Shown here: one piece after another, positions 8,685 to 15,875 of the stretch
Position numbering within the stretch: position 1 is the first letter of the stretch
Layout of the letters: each line of letters begins with the position of its first letter
Source: an uncultured Oscillospiraceae bacterium
Lineage (GTDB): Bacteria; Bacillota; Clostridia; Oscillospirales; Oscillospiraceae
Assembly: GCA_900757415.1 (NCBI GenBank)
Contig: CAAENU010000035.1
Coordinates: 1 to 16,252 of the forward strand
Direction: 5' to 3'
DNA length: 16,252 nt
The notes under the pieces: generated by a model
Databases searched by the model: none
What the model saw: the letters and a program-made list of their open reading frames with translations, nothing else
What the model was told of the DNA's origin: nothing
Translations under genes and position numbers: made by a program

Positions 8685-11600
8685 TTACCAGTCAATGGTT
8701 GTTCTCTCCAAGGTCACTGCTTTGATAAGTGCTACTTCCGAACTGGTAATGCTACTTCCGTTAGTGACGAGTGCAGCATAGAAGTAGTGACCTTCAAGCG
8801 TAGTTTTTTCCAGAGTCACCGCTTTGCAAACCACAACATCCGAACTGGTAAGCTTACCATCACCATCCACATCGCCCTTCAGGGCCACAACGATGCTGTC
8901 GTCTGCTGCCAGTGTCGCGGTAAAGCTGTGGGTGCCGTCCTCGCCGGTGGTGGCTGCCAGCTTCTCATAGCTGCCGTCTGCCTTCTTCACCAGCACCACG
9001 CAGGCCACATCATTGTCGCTTGACACGGTGAAGGTGTTCTCAGCGTCCAGCTTCCAGCCAGCCGCGGGAGCGGTGACCTTGATCTCAGGCGCATCTGCGG
9101 AAGTTCCGGCCTTGAAGGTGGTCACACCGTCCACGGTGGTGCCGTCCGTTGTGCCGTTGCCGATCTTAATGTCAGACTTGTGCTGAGTCAAAGGCACTGT
9201 CTTGGTGGACAGCGTGTAGTTGCCCACATTGGTACCGTAGGTATAGACTGCCTCGGGCTGGCCATCGTCGTTGGTACGATATGTCACCACATTGGTCACG
9301 TCGCGTTCCATGCCGTTGGCCAGCTTTGCCACGATCTTGCCGCCGGTGACCTGAACTTTGCTTCCGTCCACATCTACGCTTTCGGGAGCTTCTGCCACCA
9401 CCAGCTCCTTGACCGCGCTGGTCAGGGCAATCAGGTTGCCGCTGTCGTTCTTGAAGTACAGTGTGCCGTACTCATCCACCACGGGGCTGCTGATGCAGTA
9501 CTGCGCCAGGGGGCCTTCCGGCTTGAACACCACGGGTGCGCAGTTGTCCTTGCCGTTCTCGGTAATGCCGTTCTTCAGAGATGTCTGACCTGCGCTGTCG
9601 TTGATCACGCGCATGACGCCGGGGGTGTAGTTATCCATGAAGTAGACGTTCACGCTGCCATCCTCGGTGTTGGTGGACAGCAGGCCGCTGGTCTGAGGAT
9701 AACCCTGCGTGGTGGCGGTGTATGCCACGCTCCAGCTGTTCAGATCCAGCACCGCGATGTGGTGGCCGCTGTAGGCGGTGAACTGACCGTCGCCGGACAC
9801 GCCCACATAGGCGCGGCCATTGTACACCACGGGGGTGGAGGTGCTCATGCCGCCCAGATCGATGGCCTGAGAGCCGGAGAGCTTACCATCCGCGCCAAGG
9901 ACTTCGCTGTAGAAATAGCCGCCCTTGGAGGTGAAGTACACGCGGCCGTCCGCATAAGCGATGTTGGAGCGGATATCGCCGGTGTAGCTTTCCTTGGAAT
10001 CCACGATCTCGCCGGTGCGCTTGTCGAACACCACCAGCTTGGCAGTCTGGGAGGTATAGCCGCTCTGGCCATCGTCGGTGCCGACGACCACATACTTGTC
10101 ATTGGCGTAAGCACCGGCCCAATAGAAGCCGCCCTGACTGGTATAGCGCCACAGGGCCTCCTTGGTGGAGGTGCCCTCATAGTCCGCCGTCAGGCACACG
10201 AAGTTGGCGGCACCGCTCTCGCCGTTCCAGAAGCCCACATACACATACCCGTCAGAGTAGGTGATGGGGGAGTTGGACTGGCCCTTCAGCGGATCCTGAT
10301 AGACCCACAGGGACGTCAGATTATCGGCGCGGAACGCCTGCACGCGGCCCTCCTTCAGCGCCACAAAGATCATGCCGTCGGCATAGGTGGGCGGGATGAT
10401 GGCGAAGTCGGAGTTGCTGACCATGTTGGCGGAGGCCACGGTCTCGCCGGTGGCGGGATCCAGCTTCAGCAGTCTGCTGCCCGCGTAGGCGTACATGTAG
10501 CCGCCCACGAAGATGGGGGAGCCCACCGCGTCGCTGCCATAGCCGCTGCCGCTGGCGCTGGCCCACAGCAGCTCCACATCGGAGGACTCGGTCTCCGCGT
10601 CGATCTGGCCGGTGGGGGTCTTGACGCTGGTGATGGCCATGTTCTGGTCATTGCCGCGGAAGTTGGGCCAGAAAGCATCATACTTCGGCAGGGTGAGCGT
10701 CGGTGCGGCGGTCAGCGTCACGTTCAGCACGCCGTCGGTCAGGTCGGCGGAGCCGGACAGGGTGCCGGTCTTGGTGACGTAACCCTTGGCCACCACAACG
10801 TAGCGGTAGGTCTTGTCGGTGCGCAGGCTGTATACGCCGTTCTTGCCGGGGGTGACCAGCGTGTCGCCCTGATAGACGCGCACCTGCGCGCCGACGGCGT
10901 TGGTGGTGATCTTCGCGTCGTAGATGCCGATGCGCTCCACCGTGTAGGTGTACACGGTCTTGACCGCGCCGGTCTCCGCATCGGAGACGGTGATGGTGAA
11001 CTTGCCGTTATCCAGCTTGTCCAGCGGGATCTTGCCGTTCTCCAGAGCGGGGGAGTACGTCATGTTAACGCCGTCGCTCAGGGTAGCGGTCACGGTGGGG
11101 GTCAGGGAATCGACACTGCTGGGTACGCCCAGTTTGTAGTTCAGCGTCTCGGGCGCGAAAGCCACATCCTGCTCCAGACCTTCCTCGGCAAAGGTGACGG
11201 TTTTCAGCGTGGGCAGGACGGTCAGCTTGAAGGTGTACACCGTCTCCTTGCCGTTGCCGTTCTCCGGCGGGGTCACGGTCAGGGTCAGGGTGTTCTCGCC
11301 CAGCTTCAGCAGATTAGCGTAGCTGATGCTCTTAGTGGTATCCACCGTCGAGATATCCGCCGTCATATCCGTGGTGGCGGCGATGGCCTGAGTTCTGTCC
11401 CCGATGGCGGCAGTCATGGTCGCGCCGGTCTCAGCAGGGACAGCCCAAATGAAATACTTGTGATACGGGGACATTCCCAGTCCGTTGGCCGTCACCTGCG
11501 TATCAAACCGATCAAATGTATACCCAGTTTTGTCCTGCTGGAAATCATTGACGTCCAACAGGATCGTACCCATTGTTGCGTCCACCTCGCCGAGGTTGCG

Positions 11601-14600
11601 GGCGCTCAGCCGCAGCGCGGTCAGGCCGTTAGCGCTGGCTGCCGCCGTCACGGTGACGGGATAGGTCTGGTTGTGGGTGCCGTCCTCCGCCGTAACAACG
11701 AAGTTCACGGGGCCGTTGGCGAAGTTCACCACGCCGTCGGCGGGACTGATGGTAGCACGGGGGCTGATGGTGGTGGTGATCTCCACCTTGGTCAGATCCG
11801 TGCCATGGGGCAGCACAAAGTAATAGTCGCCGCTCTTATCCAGCAGGGCCGTATTGCCGTTGACGGTCAGACCCGTCAGGTCGCAGGCGTAGTTCTTCAG
11901 TGTCTCGAAGCTATCGCACACCGGCAGATTCTGACTTTCGCTGTCTCCCTGCTTCCACATCACGCCGCGCAGGGAGATGTTGGTATACTCGTTCAGCTTG
12001 TCCACAAATGCCGGAGCCTGCATGGCGTTTAGGGTCATGCCAGTAGCATGGTCGCCCGCGTCATAGTCGCCGACGGCGGGCAGGATACCCACCTGCTGAT
12101 AGTACAGGCTGCCCAGCGCCTTTTCATTATCGCCGCTGCCTGCCAGACTGCCAATCAGGTGGCCCGCCACAGGCTCGGCTTCCTCCGCGCCGTACTGGAC
12201 GGAACCGGCATGGTAGCTGTTGAACACGCCGATCTTATCCGTATAGTTGCTGGTATTATAAGCAATTCCCACAAGGCCGCCCACGGTGGTTTTGCTGACC
12301 TTGACGGTACCCAGGTTATAGCAGTCCTCCATGATGCCGCTCAGCTCGCCCACCAGACCGCCGGCCCGTTCGTCGGCGTTGACAGTGCCGTAGTTGGCGC
12401 AGCCGGAAATGACGCCGCGTTCTTCGTCAGCGTTGTCGTCGGGTGTATTCAGTTCCGCGCAGATACCGCCGACTTTCGTGCCGGAGGCGGTGACGGTGCC
12501 ATAATTGCGGCAGTTTACGGCGTTATAGCAGGTGGCTGCCAGACCGCCGACCATGCCGCCGCCGTTGATCGTAATGTCACCATAGTTGGCACAGCCGACC
12601 ATCTTTCCCACGTTTTTTGCTAAACCGCCGATGCTGGCATTTGCATTGTCTGCGCCGGTGGTCTGTGCCGTCACAGTTGCGTAATTGAAGCAATTTTCAA
12701 TATAATCAACATGATATGCCAGCGTTCCGCTCCAGGAACGGAGTTTAAAGGTACAGGTCTTGTCTATCGTTAGATTCTTCAGAACAGAGACCTGACCAAA
12801 CAGGCCAATGTATCGTGTGTCACCGCTTTGCTTATTGCAATCGACATTCCAATTGACGATTTTGTGCCCGCCACCATCATAAGTCGCTTTAAACGGATAT
12901 TTTGAACTGGTGTTGACAACAAAGCCAATTGCGTTCCAACTCTCTACGCCGGACATGTCGATGTCCGCCGTCTGGAGGAAATATTGGCCTTCATAGGTCA
13001 CTCCATGATTATTAACATTCCCTTGGAGTGCCTGAAGCTCGAATAAAGAGTTGATTTTATACGGATTTGTTTTTGTGCCGTCACCTTCAAACTGATAAGG
13101 CTTTTCTTTGAGCGTTATAGACAGCTTTAAGGTTTGCGCTTCCCCACGGATCCCTTCTTTCGGTGTAAGGACAACGCTTCCATCAACTTGCCATGCGTTG
13201 CTCGTTTTCGTGACATTGAGTTCTTTCGGCATAGTGACGATCGCATCCGTAAACGGTTGACCGTCCTTAGTCAATGTCAGTCCGGCATTTTCAATGGTAA
13301 AATCGCCCTGCGTCGCTTCGCTGTCCACCTCATAGGTAAACAATGCCAGAGATACGTTGAGGTACACCTGTGATTCCAGCGCCTTACCATCTTCCGTAAA
13401 AGTAAATGTCACGCCTTCAAGCCATGCGTAGGGTGACACGTCAACTTTTTCGTAGCCGTCACCGGAAGCGCTCTTATAGTAAACCGATGCTGAGCCCCAC
13501 CAGTTTTGACCATAGGTAACGACTTTATCGGATTCCGCCAACGTCATTTCTATGTAAATCTCTTTGCCGTCATCAGAACCGGTAAAGGCATCTTTGCCGA
13601 TTTTTCTGATAGATGCAGGAATAGTGACTTTGGTCAAAGCTGTGCTGACAGAGAAGCAGCTATCCCCGATCTCCTCTAACCCAGCTGGCAAATTGATCGT
13701 TGCCAGCTTGCTGCATGATGAAAAAGCGGAGCTGTTCAGTCTTTTCATCGTGCTCGGCAGCGTGACCGATTCCAGCTGCTTATAGCCGGAAAAACACTGA
13801 TCGCACAGTTCCGTTACGCCTTCCCCTACGACAACTGTTCTTGCCGTGTCCACAGCGGCTGTATTTGTAGACGTATCCTTAAAAGTGGTGACATTCAGTT
13901 TGCTTGTAACGGCGCCCGTATCTGTGCCGGACTTGCCTGTAACATAAACTTCGACTCTTGCGTCTTTGCCATAGAATGCAGCGCGAACCGTGCCGTCTGT
14001 GTTTGCCTTTATAATCTTGGGTATTGCAAGTTCGCTGCCAGCACTCTCGCTTGTCACATTGCACATGATTTTTGCCTTCGTCGTGGCATTTGGCACAGTA
14101 CCTATTTCAAAATCTTTGAGTATTTTCTGTAGGACAGTGTTCTCATCCTCAGAGAAGTTAAACGTCTTGCCGGGACAAGCCGCGAAGGCTCCGGTTTCAA
14201 TCGTAGATACCTTGGCGGGAATGTTCATGACCGCCAGATTTCTTGTTGACATAAACGCTTTTTGGCCGATGCTCTCCAGCGTAGCAGGCAGACTGACGGA
14301 AATCAGTGCGGTATGTGAAGCAAAAGCAAAGTTTCCGACACGGGTAACACCCTCGTCGATAATAATGATTTTTGTCTTAGCTTTGTAAGCATTCCACGGC
14401 GTAACATTAACGCTCGCATAATCCTTCATCGCGCCCGTACCGCTGATGGTCAGGGTCGTGGTGTCCGCGTCATATTTCCAAGTGACGCTGCCGTCACCGG
14501 CGGCGCTGCAATCGTTATCCGCGGCCCATGTCACCGTCGGCAGCAGGCTGAACGTCATCACAAACGCCAGCAGCAGCGCCAACAGCCGATGGGCCTTGTT

Positions 14601-14609
14601 GCTTCTCAT
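8685..14609 (-). CDS. Giant secreted LRR/GLUG/beta-propeller protein with C-terminal dockerin
   Basis: The product is 1974 aa. I chose the ATG at 14609 because it has AAGGAGG 8 nt upstream and is followed at once by a signal peptide (1-29/30, ending TWAA); the frame stays open upstream, but that stretch does not look like protein. Domains in order: BspA-type LRR_5 repeats (about 42-150 and 252-350, with LESIGQKAF and LEEIGDSCF); a GLUG block (about 508-830, opened by GDGTKTNPYKI, with repeats such as CRNYGTV and GGLVGEL); cadherin-like beta-sandwiches (about 910-1230); a PEGA-like segment (about 1230-1303); and a PQQ/pyrrolo-quinoline-like beta-propeller (about 1312-1730; for example LLKLDPATGETV, LVVFDKRTGEIV). 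Two Ig-like regions follow, then a dockerin (1913-1974). The first dockerin loop, DVDGDGKLTSSD, is canonical; the second is degenerate. No enzyme motif is visible, so binding or adhesion is the inferred role. The dockerin should attach it to a cohesin, possibly one from the next two genes. Confidence 0.93.
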   Translation of the reverse strand: MRSNKAHRLLALLLAFVMTFSLLPTVTWAADNDCSAAGDGSVTWKYDADTTTLTISGTGAMKDYASVNVTPWNAYKAKTKIIIIDEGVTRVGNFAFASHTALISVSLPATLESIGQKAFMSTRNLAVMNIPAKVSTIETGAFAACPGKTFNFSEDENTVLQKILKDFEIGTVPNATTKAKIMCNVTSESAGSELAIPKIIKANTDGTVRAAFYGKDARVEVYVTGKSGTDTGAVTSKLNVTTFKDTSTNTAAVDTARTVVVGEGVTELCDQCFSGYKQLESVTLPSTMKRLNSSAFSSCSKLATINLPAGLEEIGDSCFSVSTALTKVTIPASIRKIGKDAFTGSDDGKEIYIEMTLAESDKVVTYGQNWWGSASVYYKSASGDGYEKVDVSPYAWLEGVTFTFTEDGKALESQVYLNVSLALFTYEVDSEATQGDFTIENAGLTLTKDGQPFTDAIVTMPKELNVTKTSNAWQVDGSVVLTPKEGIRGEAQTLKLSITLKEKPYQFEGDGTKTNPYKINSLFELQALQGNVNNHGVTYEGQYFLQTADIDMSGVESWNAIGFVVNTSSKYPFKATYDGGGHKIVNWNVDCNKQSGDTRYIGLFGQVSVLKNLTIDKTCTFKLRSWSGTLAYHVDYIENCFNYATVTAQTTGADNANASIGGLAKNVGKMVGCANYGDITINGGGMVGGLAATCYNAVNCRNYGTVTASGTKVGGICAELNTPDDNADEERGVISGCANYGTVNADERAGGLVGELSGIMEDCYNLGTVKVSKTTVGGLVGIAYNTSNYTDKIGVFNSYHAGSVQYGAEEAEPVAGHLIGSLAGSGDNEKALGSLYYQQVGILPAVGDYDAGDHATGMTLNAMQAPAFVDKLNEYTNISLRGVMWKQGDSESQNLPVCDSFETLKNYACDLTGLTVNGNTALLDKSGDYYFVLPHGTDLTKVEITTTISPRATISPADGVVNFANGPVNFVVTAEDGTHNQTYPVTVTAAASANGLTALRLSARNLGEVDATMGTILLDVNDFQQDKTGYTFDRFDTQVTANGLGMSPYHKYFIWAVPAETGATMTAAIGDRTQAIAATTDMTADISTVDTTKSISYANLLKLGENTLTLTVTPPENGNGKETVYTFKLTVLPTLKTVTFAEEGLEQDVAFAPETLNYKLGVPSSVDSLTPTVTATLSDGVNMTYSPALENGKIPLDKLDNGKFTITVSDAETGAVKTVYTYTVERIGIYDAKITTNAVGAQVRVYQGDTLVTPGKNGVYSLRTDKTYRYVVVAKGYVTKTGTLSGSADLTDGVLNVTLTAAPTLTLPKYDAFWPNFRGNDQNMAITSVKTPTGQIDAETESSDVELLWASASGSGYGSDAVGSPIFVGGYMYAYAGSRLLKLDPATGETVASANMVSNSDFAIIPPTYADGMIFVALKEGRVQAFRADNLTSLWVYQDPLKGQSNSPITYSDGYVYVGFWNGESGAANFVCLTADYEGTSTKEALWRYTSQGGFYWAGAYANDKYVVVGTDDGQSGYTSQTAKLVVFDKRTGEIVDSKESYTGDIRSNIAYADGRVYFTSKGGYFYSEVLGADGKLSGSQAIDLGGMSTSTPVVYNGRAYVGVSGDGQFTAYSGHHIAVLDLNSWSVAYTATTQGYPQTSGLLSTNTEDGSVNVYFMDNYTPGVMRVINDSAGQTSLKNGITENGKDNCAPVVFKPEGPLAQYCISSPVVDEYGTLYFKNDSGNLIALTSAVKELVVAEAPESVDVDGSKVQVTGGKIVAKLANGMERDVTNVVTYRTNDDGQPEAVYTYGTNVGNYTLSTKTVPLTQHKSDIKIGNGTTDGTTVDGVTTFKAGTSADAPEIKVTAPAAGWKLDAENTFTVSSDNDVACVVLVKKADGSYEKLAATTGEDGTHSFTATLAADDSIVVALKGDVDGDGKLTSSDVVVCKAVTLEKTTLEGHYFYAALVTNGSSITSSEVALIKAVTLERTTIDW

Positions 14610-14617
14610 GTTGTTTT

Positions 14618-14624
14618 CCTCCTT
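14618..14624 (-). promoter_or_regulatory. Ribosome binding site fixing the start of the giant dockerin protein
   Basis: A full AAGGAGG lies 8 nt before the ATG at 14609. It outweighs the 63 codons that remain open upstream, which have no such site and do not encode a signal peptide. Confidence 0.88.
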
Positions 14625-14724
14625 GTGTGTATTCTCTATCTCCAAACGCCGCAGCGTGATAAAGGAATCAGGGCGGATCACGCCGCCGGTATCGAGCCGA
14701 TGGGTATGCGATAAGAGAGGAGGC

Positions 14725-14748
14725 GGGAGGGGCGGCTTTTCCCCTCCC
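14725..14748 (-). other. GC-rich hairpin in the leader of the giant dockerin gene
   Basis: GGGAGGGG and CCCCTCCC (8 bp, 8-nt loop) form a stable hairpin between the HNH_repeat gene and the 1974-aa gene. It is followed on the minus strand by pyrimidine-rich sequence (CCTCCTCTCTTATC) without a U run. A second weaker stem, GCGTGAT/ATCACGC, lies at 14654-14683. No convincing promoter is visible in 14610-14776. Confidence 0.45.
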
Positions 14749-14764
14749 ACCCTTATGGAAAGCT

Positions 14765-14786
14765 GACAGTCTCCGTTCAGACTGTC
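14765..14786 (-). other. Hairpin overlapping the stop codon of the HNH_repeat gene
   Basis: Perfect 8-bp arms GACAGTCT and AGACTGTC enclose 6 nt that include part of the stop codon (14777-14779). The sequence after it on the minus strand (AGCTTTCC) has only a weak T run, so it is at best a weak terminator or a 3'-end stabilising structure. Confidence 0.45.
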
Positions 14787-15292
14787 TCGGCTTGACAAGG
14801 GTTGGTGCCTTTTTCGGCAGCCGCTTTCTTTGCTTCGGCGGCTTCCCGCTCTGCGCGGCGCTTCACGGCCTTTTCATGGGCAAGCTGGCCCTGCTGCAGG
14901 TTCTTCTCGGTCTGTTTCTGGCGCTTCTTCTCCTTACGCTCCGCCAGAAACAGCGGCTCCTGTATGGCCCGCTCCTTGCGGTAGCGGACCGTGCTGTTCA
15001 GCTTCGCCTTCGTCCGCGTAGGCGGCAGACACGCTGCCTGTAAGGCTGCGTCCCAGCTGCCGAAGCGTTGTTCGATGAACGTGCCGCCGTCCACCTCACA
15101 GGGTGCTGGGCTGTGGCGCAGGGTGCGGGCACACCGGGCCAGATACAGCGCCAGCTCTCGCAGGGGCGTGCCTGCGTGCTTTTCGGCAAAGGCCGCGTCC
15201 CGCGCCGCCAACGCGTCCTTGGTGCGCTGGGCGATCTGCTGGTCGCGCCAGTTATTGTAGTCGAATTTCCGATTCGGATCCCAGTGGCTCAT
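14777..15292 (-). CDS. Small HNH_repeat (homing-endonuclease-associated repeat) protein with charged helical tail
   Basis: This 171-aa soluble protein has no signal peptide or membrane segment. The ATG at 15292 is preceded by GGGGAGG at 7 nt; the in-frame upstream extension would run into the terminator of the RNA gene. Residues about 44-90 match the homing-endonuclease-associated repeat (HNH_repeat), most clearly in FIEQRFGSWDAALQAACL, a helical DNA-binding unit often found beside HNH nucleases. No HNH or other nuclease motif is present. Residues about 113-162 are dominated by Lys, Glu, Arg and Ala and probably form a long helix or coiled coil. The likely role is DNA (or RNA) binding, possibly regulatory; that is inference. 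It sits 35 nt past the terminator of the structured RNA and 167 nt before the surface-protein genes, so it could be co-transcribed with either, or act on one of them. Confidence 0.82.
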   Translation of the reverse strand: MSHWDPNRKFDYNNWRDQQIAQRTKDALAARDAAFAEKHAGTPLRELALYLARCARTLRHSPAPCEVDGGTFIEQRFGSWDAALQAACLPPTRTKAKLNSTVRYRKERAIQEPLFLAERKEKKRQKQTEKNLQQGQLAHEKAVKRRAEREAAEAKKAAAEKGTNPCQAETV

Positions 15293-15299
15293 TGGCGCA

Positions 15300-15306
15300 C
15301 CTCCCC
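15300..15306 (-). promoter_or_regulatory. Ribosome binding site fixing the HNH_repeat gene start
   Basis: GGGGAGG lies 7 nt before the ATG at 15292. It favours this start over in-frame codons further upstream, which fall inside the terminator hairpin. Confidence 0.8.
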
Positions 15307-15326
15307 AAGGTCGTATTTTGGGCAAG

Positions 15327-15354
15327 AAAAAACGCCGACGTCTTACGTCAGCGT
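15327..15354 (-). terminator. Intrinsic terminator of the structured RNA
   Basis: In minus-strand RNA, ACGCUGACGU and ACGUCGGCGU form a 10-bp stem (one U-G pair) with a 3-nt loop, running directly into six U residues (15327-15332). This is a textbook rho-independent terminator. It lies 20 nt upstream of the ribosome binding site of the next gene, so it could also serve as an attenuator. Confidence 0.88.
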
Positions 15355-15672
15355 ACACTCCTACCTATGTTACAACGAGGGTGCGCCGCTGCAAACAAGT
15401 TCTCCTTCGTGTAATTCTACTGCCCTCGCGCCACGGGATCTCTCCCTCGTACACGACCTACCTTCTCAGGACTCGCGTCCCAATGGCGGGTATTACCCAG
15501 CGGCTCAAAGCCGTTTCGGTCGTTTCCTTGCGCTCACAGTGCCGTCCGCGGTGGGTTTGGTTACCCATGTTCCTTTAAGGCTGTACCCTGACGAAAAAAC
15601 GTCTTTACAACGCACAGCCACACAACGTCACAGAACTCAGCTGTATGAAATTCTCGGTTCTTTTGAACAGTT

Positions 15673-15701
15673 TTTTCGCAAAGTAACATACTTTGCGAAA
15701 A
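15673..15701. repeat. 29-bp palindrome, copy 1 (just inside the RNA transcript)
   Basis: Arms TTTTCGCAAAGTA and TACTTTGCGAAAA are separated by ACA. It starts about 17 nt after the predicted transcription start, so it would form a 13-bp hairpin near the 5' end of the RNA. The centres of the two copies are 153 bp apart and straddle the promoter. Confidence 0.9.
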
Positions 15702-15724
15702 CTTTCCAATTTCAACCAAATAAC

Positions 15725-15753
15725 AGTATATACCAGTCGTTTTTCCGTGTCAA
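15725..15753 (-). promoter_or_regulatory. Strong sigma-70/sigma-A type promoter
   Basis: On the minus strand, TTGACA (15748-15753) is a perfect -35 box and TATACT (15725-15730) differs from the -10 consensus TATAAT at one base. The spacer is exactly 17 bp and the flanks are AT-rich. Transcription should start near 15718 and run into the structured RNA. It lies between the two 29-bp palindromes. Confidence 0.85.
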
Positions 15754-15825
15754 CAACGAGTTCTATTTTTCGACTTTTTTCTGGCATAAATCTGGAATGC
15801 CTTGCAGCACAAGGCGTCCCGCGCG

Positions 15826-15854
15826 TTTTCGCAAAGTATGTTACTTTGCGAAAA
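15826..15854. repeat. 29-bp palindrome, copy 2 (upstream of the RNA promoter)
   Basis: Perfect 13-bp arms TTTTCGCAAAGTA and TACTTTGCGAAAA surround the trinucleotide TGT. It has the same arms as the copy at 15673-15701, but the centre is the reverse complement (ACA there), so the two copies are in inverted orientation. On the plus strand it is followed by ATTTTT and could also act as a terminator. Confidence 0.9.
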
Positions 15855-15875
15855 TTTTTGTGCCATTTTTTGGAT

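Larger units (their letters stand above)
15327..15718 (-). ncRNA. Candidate structured non-coding RNA of about 390 nt, family not assigned
   Basis: The stretch has its own near-consensus promoter, its own terminator and no credible protein in any frame. It is packed with short helices: GGCUGU with ACAGCC (about 30 nt apart) enclosing GACG/CGUC; UGGGU/ACCCA; CGGCU/AGCCG; GGGU/ACCC; and two hairpins with GNRA tetraloops, GGAC-GCGA-GUCC and GGGA-GAGA-UCCC. CGAGGG can pair at long range with CCCUCG. This points to a folded RNA acting as itself. Size, autonomous transcription and setting recall abundant Firmicutes RNAs such as the raiA-motif RNA; that is an impression from memory, not a search. 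I do not see the conserved cores of RNase P RNA or tmRNA. The alternative is an attenuated 5' leader of the HNH_repeat gene, which starts 35 nt past the terminator. Confidence 0.7.

Noticed and set aside
9180..12032. 950-codon open frame on the plus strand
   Set aside because: It mirrors the codon boundaries of the 1974-aa minus-strand gene, lacks a recognisable domain, and has His/Gly/Ala-rich low-complexity composition typical of an antisense shadow in GC-rich DNA.
14610..14798. 63-codon N-terminal extension of the giant dockerin protein
   Set aside because: It overlaps the end of the HNH_repeat gene and leader hairpins, lacks a good ribosome binding site, and would bury the signal peptide.
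14777..15718. IscB-type system with a HEARO/omega RNA
   Set aside because: A structured RNA next to an HNH-related protein suggested it, but the protein is only 171 aa and has no RuvC or HNH nuclease motifs.
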